The notes under the pieces are model-generated. The model worked only from the letters and a program-made list of their open reading frames with translations. It made no database searches and was not told where the DNA came from. Shown piece by piece: positions 9,589 to 18,560 of a stretch of 64,000 bases of DNA. Position numbers and translations under genes: made by a program. Source of the stretch: Paraburkholderia sp. D15 (GTDB lineage: Bacteria > Pseudomonadota > Gammaproteobacteria > Burkholderiales > Burkholderiaceae); NCBI RefSeq assembly GCF_029910215.1, contig NZ_CP110396.1, forward strand, positions 2,542,001 to 2,606,000, written 5' to 3'. The first letter of the stretch is position 1; the number at the start of each line of letters is the position of its first letter.

Positions 9589-10551
9589 TCATTTCGCCGC
9601 TGTCGTCGTGGTTCGTCTGCGACGCTTCGGCACGCTCTCATGAAAGCGGCTCTCGTTGGTTTCGATCGCCTGCCCGAGAAATTGCAGGAACATGCTCATC
9701 GCGACCGTGGTGCTCGAATCCGCGCGTTGATACAGGCAACTGAACGAGGTGGCGCCGGCATCGGCGAGAGGCGACCACGCGAGCTTGCCCTGCGCGACAT
9801 CTTCCGCGACGTTCTCGGCGATCAGGAAACCGACTCCCATGCCGTCCGCGACGAGGCGGCGCACCATCGATACCGAACTCGTTTCCACCAGCGGCCGCGC
9901 CTTGCGTTTCTCGCGATGGTCGATCTGGTCCACCATCGCGCGCAACTCCGTGTCGGGCGTCATCAGGATCAGCGGATAGTCGAGACAGTCGCGCAGCCGC
10001 GGCAGTCTCTTCAGTCGGGTCAGCGGATGCCCCGGCGGCGTGACGAGCCCGAGATGTTGCGTGAACGCGCGCACTTCGACGACACCCGGCGGCGGCCGGC
10101 GGCGCAAACCATAGCCGATGTCGGCCTCGCCGGTCTCCACCCACTTCAGGATGCTCTCGCCGTTGCCCGAGCGCACGCTATACGTCACGCCGGGATAGCT
10201 TTTCATCGCAGCTTGAATGGCATCTGGCACTAGTTGCTCCGCCGACGACGGCGACACCGCCAGATTGATATGGCCACGCCGCAGCGAGCGCAGATCTTCG
10301 ACCTGGGTCATCGCGTTATCGAAATCGCGCTGGCCGCGCCGCACTGCCGCAATGATGATTTCGCCGGCCGTGGTCAACTGCATGCCGCGTGGCAGGCGAT
10401 CGAACAAAGGTGAGCCGACCTGTTCCTCCAGATTGAGGATCTGCTGGTGCACCGCGGCAGCGGTCAGATGCAGGGATTCGGCTGCCTTGCGGATCGATCC
10501 GCGCCGGACTACCTCGTCGAAACAGCGGAATGTCTGCGATATTGGACGCAT
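9589..10551 (-). CDS. LysR-family transcriptional regulator
   Basis: A 320-residue LysR regulator. The N-terminal winged helix-turn-helix spans residues 1-60 (FRCFDEVVRRGSIRKAAESL, then AAAVHQQILNLEEQVGSPLFDRLPRG). The remainder is the effector-binding domain. The ATG at 10551 gives the standard family start; an upstream in-frame codon at 10593 would add 14 residues. The gene diverges from the arylsulfotransferase-like gene at 10656, and the 104-bp gap contains a palindrome at 10572-10588 suited to LysR binding. It probably controls that gene together with the permease and porin downstream. Confidence 0.93.
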   Translation of the reverse strand: MRPISQTFRCFDEVVRRGSIRKAAESLHLTAAAVHQQILNLEEQVGSPLFDRLPRGMQLTTAGEIIIAAVRRGQRDFDNAMTQVEDLRSLRRGHINLAVSPSSAEQLVPDAIQAAMKSYPGVTYSVRSGNGESILKWVETGEADIGYGLRRRPPPGVVEVRAFTQHLGLVTPPGHPLTRLKRLPRLRDCLDYPLILMTPDTELRAMVDQIDHREKRKARPLVETSSVSMVRRLVADGMGVGFLIAENVAEDVAQGKLAWSPLADAGATSFSCLYQRADSSTTVAMSMFLQFLGQAIETNESRFHESVPKRRRRTTTTAAK

Positions 10552-10571
10552 GGTTATACCGTATGGATTTG

Positions 10572-10588
10572 CTATACAGGCCGTATAG
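10572..10588. promoter_or_regulatory. LysR-type palindrome CTATAC-N5-GTATAG
   Basis: A perfect 6-bp inverted repeat with a 5-bp spacer lies between the divergent LysR and arylsulfotransferase-like genes. Placement and symmetry fit a LysR recognition site. A related GTAT half-site lies a few bases to its left. Confidence 0.5.
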
Positions 10589-10655
10589 AACAATCAGATT
10601 TTCTTGACGGATCGAATGGCCTAAATTTTGTTCCATCATCATAACGGAGCGAATC

Positions 10656-11771
10656 GTGGCCACTACTGTCGATCAAATCACCCAGCGGCGCCGCGGCGTC
10701 GGACTCATCGCTCACGACCCGAATCGGTCGGCGGGCGGTTATACGTTGATCGCGCCGCAGACCGCCGGCGGACGCGTGTATCTCGTCGATATCACGGGCG
10801 AGGTCGTGCACGAATGGCAGATGCCGGTGCGCGCCGGACGTCACGCGGTGATCCTGCCGAACGGCAATCTCGGCTACAACGGCAATCACGCGAATTCGGA
10901 AGACCGCTACGCGCCGTGGTCGATGTGGCATGGCGGCGAATTCTACGAAGTCACGCCGGGCGGCGAGGTGGTGTGGCACTACGAAGATGCCGCGCATCAT
11001 CACGACGCGCAATGGCTGCCGAACGGCAATCTGCTGTACGCCGCCTGCGAGAAAGTGCCGGCCGGTTTCGCGGACCGCGTGCCGGGCGGCACCGCGCATT
11101 CTCCCGACGAAACGATGTACGCGGACGTGATCCGCGAAGTGAACCGCAAGGGCGAGCTGGTGTGGGAATGGAAGGCGGTCGAGCATCTGAACCCGAAGGA
11201 CTTTCCGATCGCGCCGGGTTTCGGCCGGTATCACTGGCCGCTCGTCAACGGGCTCGGCGTGAACGCGAAAGGCGAAGTGCTGATGAGCTTGCGGACCACC
11301 TCGGGGATCATCGCCGTGGATCGTGCAAGCGGCCGCGTGACGAATCACATACCGCCGAGCGTGGTGTCGCATCAGCACGCGCCGGTCGCGCTCGCCAACG
11401 GCAACATCCTCACCTTCGACAACGGCAATTTCCGCCACGGCGCGCACGTCGTGTTTTCGCGCGTACTCGAAATCGATCCGGCGACGCACGAGGTCGTGTG
11501 GTCGTACGCGGACGACATGGTGAACATGTTCTACAGCGCGTTCATGGGCAATGCGCAGCGTCTCGCGAACGGCAACACGCACATCACCGAGTCGGCGACG
11601 GGACGCTTGTTCGAAGTGACGCCGGCGGGCGAGGTGGTGTGGGAATACGTGATTCCCTGGTTCGGCGAATACCCGGACGAAGCCGCGCGCAAGACCGGAC
11701 CCGGTCAACTGAACAGCGTGTTCCAGACGTTCCGCTATAGCCGCGAGCAGTTGCCGTGGCTGCGTGCGTGA
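10656..11771 (+). CDS. Arylsulfotransferase-like beta-propeller protein
   Basis: A 371-residue protein of the arylsulfotransferase (ASST) superfamily. The repeated blades are marked by HAVILPNGNL, QWLPNGNLL, VALANGNIL and AQRLANGNT, alternating with GEVVWHYE, GELVWEWK, HEVVWSYA and GEVVWEYV. Histidines in AHHHDAQW and SHQHAPVAL may line the central funnel. There is no signal peptide, unlike periplasmic AssT, so a cytoplasmic location is likely. The start is GTG at 10656 with CGGAG upstream. An NCS2 permease and a porin follow on the same strand, suggesting uptake and conversion of one small molecule. The actual reaction is unknown. Confidence 0.75.
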   Translation: MATTVDQITQRRRGVGLIAHDPNRSAGGYTLIAPQTAGGRVYLVDITGEVVHEWQMPVRAGRHAVILPNGNLGYNGNHANSEDRYAPWSMWHGGEFYEVTPGGEVVWHYEDAAHHHDAQWLPNGNLLYAACEKVPAGFADRVPGGTAHSPDETMYADVIREVNRKGELVWEWKAVEHLNPKDFPIAPGFGRYHWPLVNGLGVNAKGEVLMSLRTTSGIIAVDRASGRVTNHIPPSVVSHQHAPVALANGNILTFDNGNFRHGAHVVFSRVLEIDPATHEVVWSYADDMVNMFYSAFMGNAQRLANGNTHITESATGRLFEVTPAGEVVWEYVIPWFGEYPDEAARKTGPGQLNSVFQTFRYSREQLPWLRA

Positions 11772-11842
11772 ACTCATCAGGAAAGCTCAGGCATGGCGGG
11801 CGCGAGCTCGCGCCTGCCTGTCATTCGCATCGCGGAGGCAAC

Positions 11843-13171
11843 GTGAACTCGGATCCAGCCACACATAGCGTCGACGCGCGTTTGCCCGCCTGGCAACTCG
11901 CGCTGTTCGGCCTGCAACATGTTCTGTCGATGGCGGCCTCGCCAGTCACCGCGGTTTTTCTGGTGTCGAAGATGCTGTCGCTGCCGGGCGACATGACCGT
12001 GCATCTGATCGGCGCGACGTTTTTCGTCTGCGGAGCGGGCACGCTGCTGCAATCGCTCGGCGTGCGCTCGATCGGTGCGCGTCTGCCGTTCGTCATGGTG
12101 CCGGGCGGCGCGCCCGCGATGCTGTTCGCGGTGATCGCCACGCAGACCGATCTACGTACCGCCGCGGGCGCCGCGATTCTCACCAGCCTGTTCTACTGGC
12201 TCGTGTTGCCGGTGTTCGCGCGCTGCCTGCGGTTTTTTCCGCGCGTGGTGGTTGGCACGATGCTGGTGCTGGTATCGGTCAGTCTCATCAAGATTTACGC
12301 GGGGATCGTGGTCGGCCAGGCGGGGACGCCGGGCTTCGCGAGGCCGCAGTCGCTCGGGCTCGCGCTGGTGACGATCGTCGCGACGCTGGCGGTGGCGCGT
12401 CTGTTCAAAGGCACGGCCGGACGTCTCGCGGTGTTGCTGGGACTGGTCGCCGGCACGCTCGCCGGTTGGGCGGCCGGATCGATGCCCATGGACGGTCTGT
12501 GGGCCGGCCCGCTGTTTTCGCTGCCGACGTTGCTGCCGTTCGGCGTGCCGCGTTTCGACGTGCTGGCCGCGCTGCCGCTGCTGATCTTCAGCGTCATCTC
12601 GATGGCGGAGGCGACCGCGCAGACCGTGGCCGTCGGCGAGATCACCGGCCGGACCATCGACGTGCGCCGCGACGTGCCGCGCACGATTCGCGGCGATGCG
12701 CTCGCCTCATTGGCCGGTTCGCTGCTCGGCACGTCGCTGATCATCACCAGCGCGGAGAACATCGGCGTGGTGCAGACCACCGGTGTACGTTCGCGCTACG
12801 TCACCGCGACGGCGGGCGTGATGCTGATGGCCGTCGCGCTGTTCGCGCCGCTCGGCCGGCTCGCGTATGCGATTCCCGCGCCCGTGGTGGGCGGCACCGC
12901 GTTGATCGTGTTCGCGATGATCGGCGTGATGGGCATCAACCTGCTCGGCAAGGTGGATCTGCACGCACGCGGCAATCAGTACACGCTCGCGGCGGCGCTG
13001 GTCGCCGGGCTGATACCGATCCTGGTGCCGAACGTGTACGCGTCGTTTCCGGGGCCGGTGCAGATCGTGCTCGGCAACGGGATGGCGGCGGGCACGCTGA
13101 CCGCGATCGTCGTCAATCTCGTGTTCGGTGCATGGCGCCTCTTGCCCGCCGAAAAAATTCAAACCACCTGA
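11843..13171 (+). CDS. NCS2-family nucleobase/xanthine-type permease
   Basis: A 442-residue polytopic membrane protein of the nucleobase:cation symporter-2 family. The QHVLSM motif (in LFGLQHVLSMAASPV) in the first helix is the family signature, and SMAEATAQTVAVGEITGR corresponds to the conserved acidic substrate-binding helix. The GTG start at 11843 is chosen because GGAGG lies four bases upstream and the first helix follows directly; the frame continues upstream without a ribosome site. It is 71 nt downstream of the arylsulfotransferase-like gene. Substrate is probably a purine, pyrimidine or related heterocycle; it cannot be fixed from the sequence. Confidence 0.9.
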   Translation: MNSDPATHSVDARLPAWQLALFGLQHVLSMAASPVTAVFLVSKMLSLPGDMTVHLIGATFFVCGAGTLLQSLGVRSIGARLPFVMVPGGAPAMLFAVIATQTDLRTAAGAAILTSLFYWLVLPVFARCLRFFPRVVVGTMLVLVSVSLIKIYAGIVVGQAGTPGFARPQSLGLALVTIVATLAVARLFKGTAGRLAVLLGLVAGTLAGWAAGSMPMDGLWAGPLFSLPTLLPFGVPRFDVLAALPLLIFSVISMAEATAQTVAVGEITGRTIDVRRDVPRTIRGDALASLAGSLLGTSLIITSAENIGVVQTTGVRSRYVTATAGVMLMAVALFAPLGRLAYAIPAPVVGGTALIVFAMIGVMGINLLGKVDLHARGNQYTLAAALVAGLIPILVPNVYASFPGPVQIVLGNGMAAGTLTAIVVNLVFGAWRLLPAEKIQTT

Positions 13172-13242
13172 CCCACCGTTTCACCTGATAGCGGGCGAAG
13201 ACTCGCTTGCTGTTTTCCTCCAACGCTTCATCCCCACACTTC

Positions 13243-14349
13243 ATGAAAACGAACTTCGCTTTTCACGCGACGGTGTTCGCGTGCTCGGCCGCGCTCGGCA
13301 TGTCCACGACGGCGCACGCGCAAAGCAGCGTGACGCTTTACGGCAGTCTCGATGCGGGCCTCGGCTATGTGAGCAATCTGCACGGTTCGCCGGCCTATCT
13401 CGCCGAACAGGGCACGATGCAGGCCGACCGCTTTGGCTTCCAGGGCGTCGAGGATCTCGGCGCGGGGCGAACCGCGCTGTTCCGGCTGGAAAGCGGCTTC
13501 GTCACGACGACCGGCGCCGCCGCGAGCAGCACGTCGTTCTTCAATCGCCAGGCGTATGTCGGTCTGTCCGATCCGCTGCTGGGCACCGTGACGCTCGGCC
13601 GGCAGACGGACTGGAATTTCGAATGGCTCGGGTCGGTCTCGACGGGGCAGTTGCTCGGCAACTTCTATGCGTTTCACCCCGGCAATCTGGATGGTCTCGG
13701 CAGTACCTTGCCGGTTCAATTGTCGAATACCGTCAAATGGAAGAGTGCGGCTTATGGCGGTTTGACGCTCGGCGCGATGTACGGTTTTCCGGGTGCGAGC
13801 GCGAGCAATACCAATGGACGGACCATCAGCTTCGGCGCGAACTATACGAACGGGCCGGTGAAACTCGTGGCGGTTTACTCGGAGTATCACGACCGCTTGC
13901 TGCCTTTATCGACAGGACTCGGGCTCACCTCGTTCGAAGGTCAGACGATCGCGTCGGGCGCGACGTTCAACGCCAGACAGGTGCGCGACATGGGCATTGG
14001 CGGGTCGTACCGGTTCGAGCGTGTGACCCTGCATGCGCTCGCCACGGACTTGCGGATCGATTCGGCCGGCGGCAGCGAGCACTTTCGCAGCGTCGACGGC
14101 GGCGCGAATCTGCGGCTGACGGCGGCCGAGGAAATCGCCGCGGGCGCGTGGACCGCGACGCTCGCCGGACGTCGCTGGACGCAGTTCACGGTAGCCAATA
14201 TCTACTCGCTGTCGAAGACGACGCAGCTCTACGCGGACTTGATGTTCGAGACCGCGGGCGGCGGTGCGGTGGCGAATACGCTTGGTATCGGTGCGTCGTC
14301 GAGTGGGCGGCAGACGGTTTTTCTGAGCGGGATTCACCACCTGTTTTAA
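13243..14349 (+). CDS. Gram-negative porin (Burkholderia type)
   Basis: A 368-residue outer-membrane porin. The signal peptide ends at TTAHA, and the mature protein starts QSSVTLYGSLDAGLGY, the standard N-terminus of Burkholderia general porins. Further landmarks are the loop-3 region with FNRQAYVGLSD and TLGRQTDWNF, and the C-terminal strand ending HHLF with terminal Phe required for barrel assembly. The ATG at 13243 follows 71 nt after the permease gene. It probably supplies the outer-membrane step for the same substrate. Confidence 0.93.
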   Translation: MKTNFAFHATVFACSAALGMSTTAHAQSSVTLYGSLDAGLGYVSNLHGSPAYLAEQGTMQADRFGFQGVEDLGAGRTALFRLESGFVTTTGAAASSTSFFNRQAYVGLSDPLLGTVTLGRQTDWNFEWLGSVSTGQLLGNFYAFHPGNLDGLGSTLPVQLSNTVKWKSAAYGGLTLGAMYGFPGASASNTNGRTISFGANYTNGPVKLVAVYSEYHDRLLPLSTGLGLTSFEGQTIASGATFNARQVRDMGIGGSYRFERVTLHALATDLRIDSAGGSEHFRSVDGGANLRLTAAEEIAAGAWTATLAGRRWTQFTVANIYSLSKTTQLYADLMFETAGGGAVANTLGIGASSSGRQTVFLSGIHHLF

Positions 14350-14396
14350 GCGATATTGCTTGTTCTGGACTGAGTGTGTGGCCGCTGCTCGAAGTG

Positions 14397-15017
14397 CTAT
14401 GCCTCGGTCACTTGCAGGTGATAAAAGCCCCACGGCGATAACTCGAAGCGATCTTTCAGCGGTTTGTTCGATAGCTCGGCGATGTTGTCCGCGTCGTAAG
14501 TGGCCCACAGCGGGCCGACGCCGCCTAACGACAAAGGCTTACCGTCCATGTGCGTTGCGATGATGAAGCGGTATGCGCGGACTTTGTCCAGCGTGGTCAT
14601 TACCGCGTAGCCGTCTACCGCGTGCATCAGAATCTGCGTGTCGCCCGCGGTCGGGGCGCCGACGTGATCGAGCAGGTCGGTGAGCAACGGGCCCTTCAAC
14701 GCGTGCTGGTGCGAGTCGTACTCGGTGGTCGGCTTGATCGTGACGGCCGGCATGCTCGCGAGTAGCGCGTAGTCGACGCTATAAGCTTCCGAAAACTTTA
14801 CCTGATGTTTGGCGAGAAGCTGATCGAACGCGGGGTCGAGTGCACCGCGATTGTGACGCTTGATCGAGCCGGTGACGGTCAGTACGACCGGCGACGATGG
14901 TGGGTTGCATGCGTTGGGATGAGCGCGTGCGGCGGTGAACGCGGGCAGGGCGGTGACGGTGACCGTCGCCGTGGCGCTCAACGCTGCCGCACGGCTCAGG
15001 AATTGGCGTTTGTTCAT
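14397..15017 (-). CDS. Small molybdopterin-binding-fold (sulfite-oxidase-like) protein
   Basis: A 206-residue exported protein with a twin-arginine-like but KR-containing leader (MNKRQFLSRAAAL). The mature part resembles the oxidoreductase molybdopterin-binding domain: LTVTGSI, LLASMPAVTIKPTTEYD, then the GPLLTDLLDHVGA segment and a LPLSLGGVGPLW-like region late in the protein. The only cysteine after the leader (Cys37) is not where the molybdenum-ligating cysteine normally sits, so this may be a cofactor-free relative, as in many small proteins of this fold. It is the last chromosomal gene before the tail locus, convergent with the porin. Confidence 0.72.
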   Translation of the reverse strand: MNKRQFLSRAAALSATATVTVTALPAFTAARAHPNACNPPSSPVVLTVTGSIKRHNRGALDPAFDQLLAKHQVKFSEAYSVDYALLASMPAVTIKPTTEYDSHQHALKGPLLTDLLDHVGAPTAGDTQILMHAVDGYAVMTTLDKVRAYRFIIATHMDGKPLSLGGVGPLWATYDADNIAELSNKPLKDRFELSPWGFYHLQVTEA

Positions 15018-15135
15018 GTCGCGTGGGCTCCGGATAGTGTCGTTAGGACATGTCGTGCATGGCTGGCTATCGTATTACATCGAAAGTATTACGTCGAAGG
15101 CGAATGTCGTGAATCAGGATGAGTTGACGATGAAC

Positions 15136-15160
15136 AGCCCGGACCCGCTGGGTCCGGGCT
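15136..15160 (-). terminator. Strong hairpin after last tail-locus gene
   Basis: A perfect 11-bp GC-rich stem with a 3-nt loop (AGCCCGGACCC-gct-GGGTCCGGGCT) lies ten bases beyond the stop of the distal fibre gene. There is no long U-tract. It probably ends the minus-strand late transcript and marks the left end of the tail locus. Confidence 0.65.
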
Positions 15161-15169
15161 GCCGCCGCT

Positions 15170-16222
15170 TTAACCGCGGATCACGCCGCGCGTGTAGCCT
15201 TGAAGGACCGTCCCGGAGCCGACGGAGACTTGGGCCAGAAGGGTCGTATAGTGCAGGGCGCCTTCGCTCACGTTCGCTGCATTCAGTGAGATCAACGGCG
15301 TACCGGCGTTGGCGCCGGTGAACCAGGTGCCCGTGTAATCACCGAGCACGGTGCCGTCGATTGCATTCTGATACGTGATCGACGTGCTGATCTGGCTCGC
15401 CTTAATCTCGCCGCTCGACGAGGTCTGGACCGCTTCGTCTGCCCACGAGATGAAGCCGCATCGCGCGTTGGGCGTCACCTCGGCCAGCGCCGCGGTGGTG
15501 AACGTCGCGTTGCTGACCGTGGCGAGCAGGTTCTTGTCCCGACGGTTGAAGTAGCTCAGGCAGAAACGCTGCGTTGCCGAATCGACGAAGTTTGCATTCG
15601 CGTCGGTGGCCACCGCGCCGACGAGCGTACGCGTCGCATCGCCCGACTTGACGGCGATGCCCTGTACAAACTGATAGTTCGTGGCCGACAACTCCAGCGT
15701 CAGTACACCGGCATTCATCCATGCGTAGACGTAATAGAAAGTCGATGCCGCGAGAGCGCTGTTCGACGCGGACACGCCGCCATTGGGAATCTGCTGCGGA
15801 ACGCCTGCGATGATCAGGTTGTTGCCGTTCAACGGGTTGAGGACGAGCGAACTCGCACTGGCGACCGACAGGCGGCATTGGCCATGGCCAACCTGTTGCA
15901 GCTGGACCGCATGCTCGGATGCGCTGGCCGGCGCGACCTGGCGTGCGCCGCCTTCGCAGCCGGCGAGAATCCAGCAGAGCTGGCCCGAATTCAGAAGCGG
16001 CCCGATAAACGACTCGAGCTTCGCGATGCTGCCTTGAACGATTTCGTTGCCCTGCAGTTGCTGGCCGCCGGGTCCAAAGATCGGGGCAGGCGCGAGGTTG
16101 TCCGGCGCGAACGTCGCCTGACCGGCGTTGGTCTGACTAACGCTGAATGATTGCACGACGCCGTTCGTGGTCGGCAGGTTAGCCATCGGAACGGGATTGA
16201 TTGCGGTGTAGGCAGTCGTCAT
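15170..16222 (-). CDS. Tail fibre-like protein 1 (lacks N-terminal attachment region)
   Basis: A 350-residue protein from ATG 16222, with AAGGAC seven bases upstream. Residues 9-110 (NPVPMANLPTTNGV to SEHAVQLQQ) match, roughly half identical by eye, residues 109-211 of the larger fibre encoded at 20181-21926. The rest differs and is presumably receptor-binding. Unlike the larger fibre it lacks the first 108 residues that should dock on the baseplate, so it may be an alternative distal fibre, a displaced allele, or need a partner. It is the last gene of the locus and follows the lysis genes after a 236-bp gap in which no gene was recognised. Confidence 0.75.
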   Translation of the reverse strand: MTTAYTAINPVPMANLPTTNGVVQSFSVSQTNAGQATFAPDNLAPAPIFGPGGQQLQGNEIVQGSIAKLESFIGPLLNSGQLCWILAGCEGGARQVAPASASEHAVQLQQVGHGQCRLSVASASSLVLNPLNGNNLIIAGVPQQIPNGGVSASNSALAASTFYYVYAWMNAGVLTLELSATNYQFVQGIAVKSGDATRTLVGAVATDANANFVDSATQRFCLSYFNRRDKNLLATVSNATFTTAALAEVTPNARCGFISWADEAVQTSSSGEIKASQISTSITYQNAIDGTVLGDYTGTWFTGANAGTPLISLNAANVSEGALHYTTLLAQVSVGSGTVLQGYTRGVIRG

Positions 16223-16458
16223 TTTGTGTCCTTGATAATCCGTAAGCCGGATCGAGTTGAGGGATTGAAACAAGACAAACAGCCGGCATAGGTCGCCCTG
16301 CGGCGCGATATGCCGGATTCCACATGCAAGCTGCTCACGAAAATTCGGGAGAGCCGCACATAGGCGGAATTGGCGCGCGTCACGAAGTGGCGTCGCCAAA
16401 GGTGCGAGGAGGGTGTGGTTTTCTACGCGATGACTGGATGAGTTCTGTACAACGCCGC

Positions 16459-16848
16459 TCAGGCGATTGCCCGGCCGCTATCCCAATGCGACCATCCGAA
16501 TGCACGTACGCCGGCCCACATCAGTAAGGCCCGCCAGGCCGGCACACCGGTTACGAGCGAAGCTTCCCGCAGTACTGCGTCGGCAATGTCGCGCGAAACC
16601 GGATGCTCGGTGTACAGCCAGTCGTGAAGCGCCGACGCTTCGTGCGCGCTATCGGCCGTTAGCAGAAACACCACCGGCGTTCGCGGCACGGAAGCGAAAT
16701 CCGTTTCGAAGCCAGGTGGTACGGTGAAGGTTCGCTGCGCGACGTCCGATCGATAGACGAGCGGCGCCCTGAGTCGCCACGTGCCGCGCCCGCCATTCGT
16801 CGCATCGCTCACGAGCTCGACCTGAAGCCTGGTCAGGAACGCACTCAC
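16459..16848 (-). CDS. DUF1353 phage protein
   Basis: A 129-residue protein of the DUF1353 family, seen in many phage lysis and tail regions. The key segment is PPGFETDFASVPR followed by ALHDWLYTEHPVSR. The start is GTG at 16848, whose bases overlap the TGA of the upstream lipoprotein gene (GTGA), implying translational coupling; the upstream open frame is only read-through of other genes. DUF1353 function is unproven; a link to cell-wall processing has been proposed because of its neighbours. Confidence 0.8.
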   Translation of the reverse strand: MSAFLTRLQVELVSDATNGGRGTWRLRAPLVYRSDVAQRTFTVPPGFETDFASVPRTPVVFLLTADSAHEASALHDWLYTEHPVSRDIADAVLREASLVTGVPAWRALLMWAGVRAFGWSHWDSGRAIA

Positions 16849-17285
16849 GATGAAGTTGCGCCGGATGCGGGCACTGGCGCGGCAGTCGACGTACCGAGCT
16901 GGGCGAGCGCTGCCGACAACGCCACCTGAAACGCCATCAAGCCGACCTGCGCACTCGCCTTCGCTGCATCGTCGAGCGGCAACAGGCCAATCACCTGCAC
17001 GGCCGCCGGAATCGACGTATTGACGAGATTCGCGACCGTCGTCGTATCGATCGATGCATTCGCGGCGCACAGCACGGCGTTGTCTTTTACGACTTCGCCG
17101 AGAATGAATTGCTGCGACGGATCCGAAACCGTCATGGCCTGAATGGACAGAAGCGTCGGTTGAACGACCGAGCAGGCTGCCGAAACCTGCGCCTGAAAAT
17201 GGGTTGCAGTCGTGACCGTGCTGGCGCAACCAGCGAATGCGACGGGCAGCACGATAGCTGCCGCGAGCAGCATGAGCTTCTTCAT
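16845..17285 (-). CDS. Phage-encoded lipoprotein
   Basis: A 146-residue lipoprotein. The leader KKLMLLAAAIVLPVAFAGC ends in an FAGC lipobox, with lipidation at Cys19. The mature part is Ala/Val/Thr-rich and ends in a Pro/Ser/Ala tail. ATG 17285 has AAGGAA seven bases upstream. Its place between a holin-like gene and DUF1353 suggests a role in lysis at the outer membrane, but it is longer than ordinary outer spanins and no spanin partner is clear. Confidence 0.65.
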   Translation of the reverse strand: MKKLMLLAAAIVLPVAFAGCASTVTTATHFQAQVSAACSVVQPTLLSIQAMTVSDPSQQFILGEVVKDNAVLCAANASIDTTTVANLVNTSIPAAVQVIGLLPLDDAAKASAQVGLMAFQVALSAALAQLGTSTAAPVPASGATSS

Positions 17286-17329
17286 GGAGTTGTTCCTTGG
17301 CGTGATTGCCGCGATCGCGGCGAGGGAAG

Positions 17330-17545
17330 TTACGGCGCGGACGTAGCGGTGTTTGATGCGGAGCGTGCGGCGAACGCATTGATCGCGGCGTGAATGCCCG
17401 CGACGATCACGCCCGCGACGAGCGACGACACGCTCGGCGGAACCGGCACGTGAACGACGAGGCCGAGGATCCACTCGACCGTGGGCATGAGGGTAGCGGT
17501 CGAGATCGCTACGCCGCCGGTGACGACTGCTGAGGTTGAATTCAT
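17330..17545 (-). CDS. Small membrane protein, holin-like
   Basis: A 71-residue protein with hydrophobic segments at about residues 8-33 (VVTGGVAISTATLMPTVEWILGLVV) and 42-60 (VSSLVAGVIVAGIHAAINAFA) and a small polar tail. ATG 17545 is preceded by AGGAGAATCG. It lies between endolysin and lipoprotein genes, the usual position of a holin or antiholin. No family signature was recognised, so the call rests on size, topology and place. Confidence 0.6.
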   Translation of the reverse strand: MNSTSAVVTGGVAISTATLMPTVEWILGLVVHVPVPPSVSSLVAGVIVAGIHAAINAFAARSASNTATSAP

Positions 17546-17594
17546 CGATTCTCCTGGCGTGAGGTTGTTGTTCTGGTCGATATTTGTCTGGCCG

Positions 17595-18230
17595 TTAAAC
17601 GACGCCGAGTGCTTTTTTCGCGGCATCGTAGAGTGCGAGGCGTTCGGTGTAACCGTTCGGTGTCGCCTTCGAGGTCGCGCTGCCGAGATTCACCGCACGC
17701 GATACGCCGAGGAAGTTGCCGGCCGTGCCCAGTTCGCTCAGGTCGCGGTTGAACCAGTACCAGGCGGCGGCCATGACGGCGTTTGCCGGCTGCTCCAAAA
17801 GCTCGGGTTGTTCGACGAGGTCGAGATCGATGCCGACGCCACAGAGCAGATAGTTGCGGCGGCCAGTGATGCCCATCGAGCGGCCGCGAAACGTCCAGCC
17901 GTCGCCGCTTGTTTCGTCGCCGTTGCCATTTCGATTGGCGTAGGCGCGATTGGCGATCATCTCGGGTTTGTTGGCGTACGTCTGGGCTTGCGCCGCGTTG
18001 AAATATTTTGGAAATGTCGCGAGCAGGCCCGCCGCGCTGTAGTTCAGGTTTTCGCTCAGTGCGGTGAGTCGGGCCGACTCGACGCCGTAGGTGGCCAGAA
18101 ATGCGGCGACGTCGAGCGGTTCGGCGATCTGGTATCTGGCGCACGCCGCCTGCATCGGCGCCGCCCATTGCGCCGCGCGCAGCGGCGTGGCGCCACAACC
18201 CGCGGCGATGATGTCCGGTGTGAGGTTCAT
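17595..18230 (-). CDS. GH19-type endolysin (chitinase-like muramidase)
   Basis: A 211-residue glycoside-hydrolase family 19 protein like those used as endolysins by Burkholderia and Pseudomonas phages. It shows the catalytic Glu region VESARLTALSENLNYSAAGL, then FPKYFNAAQA, YANRNGNGDETSGDGWTFRGR and GITGRRNY, all conserved in the family. There is no signal peptide, so it needs a holin to reach peptidoglycan. Its ATG (18230) overlaps the stop of the upstream 98-residue gene by the ATGA arrangement. In a tailocin it would release particles by lysing the producer. Confidence 0.9.
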   Translation of the reverse strand: MNLTPDIIAAGCGATPLRAAQWAAPMQAACARYQIAEPLDVAAFLATYGVESARLTALSENLNYSAAGLLATFPKYFNAAQAQTYANKPEMIANRAYANRNGNGDETSGDGWTFRGRSMGITGRRNYLLCGVGIDLDLVEQPELLEQPANAVMAAAWYWFNRDLSELGTAGNFLGVSRAVNLGSATSKATPNGYTERLALYDAAKKALGVV

Positions 18231-18523
18231 TTGTCGGCCTTCTTGTCGAGTTTGTCTTCGATGCGATCGAGCTTGCCGAACACGGCATCGATCGCGCGGT
18301 TGAGGGCGTCGATGGCCTTGCTCAATTCGTTGCTCGTCACGTAGGTTTCGGCGACGTGCAGTTTGTAGGCGGCGAGTTCGGCGTCGAGTGATTTCAGCTG
18401 TGAGCCGTGGGTATCGATCGTGCTGTCGAGTTGCGCCTGGGAGCGTCGCCAGAGATAGGCAAAGATGCCGCCGATGCCGGTCGCGAAGAAGCATCCGATC
18501 TCGACAGCGGCTGTGTAGTCCAT
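18227..18523 (-). CDS. Small membrane/coiled-coil lysis-associated protein
   Basis: A 98-residue protein with an N-terminal membrane segment (about residues 5-24, VEIGCFFATGIGGIFAYLWR) followed by a long charged helix (about 28-95) rich in heptad Leu/Ile, ending DRIEDKLDKKADK. This topology fits an inner-membrane spanin or haemolysin-type accessory protein; holin is less likely with only one segment. It is coupled to the endolysin by a 4-nt overlap. A terminator-like hairpin (18543-18562) sits 20 nt before its start. Confidence 0.65.
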   Translation of the reverse strand: MDYTAAVEIGCFFATGIGGIFAYLWRRSQAQLDSTIDTHGSQLKSLDAELAAYKLHVAETYVTSNELSKAIDALNRAIDAVFGKLDRIEDKLDKKADK

Positions 18524-18539
18524 TCGAATTCCGGAAATG

Positions 18540-18560
18540 AAAAAGCCGCCCGAAGGCGGC
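18540..18560. repeat. 21-bp direct repeat, copy A
   Basis: The 21-bp sequence from 18540 to 18560 is identical to 21943-21963 in the same orientation. The pair brackets the acyltransferase, the 61-residue gene and the large fibre gene. Each copy contains the CGAA-looped hairpin. Confidence 0.8.
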
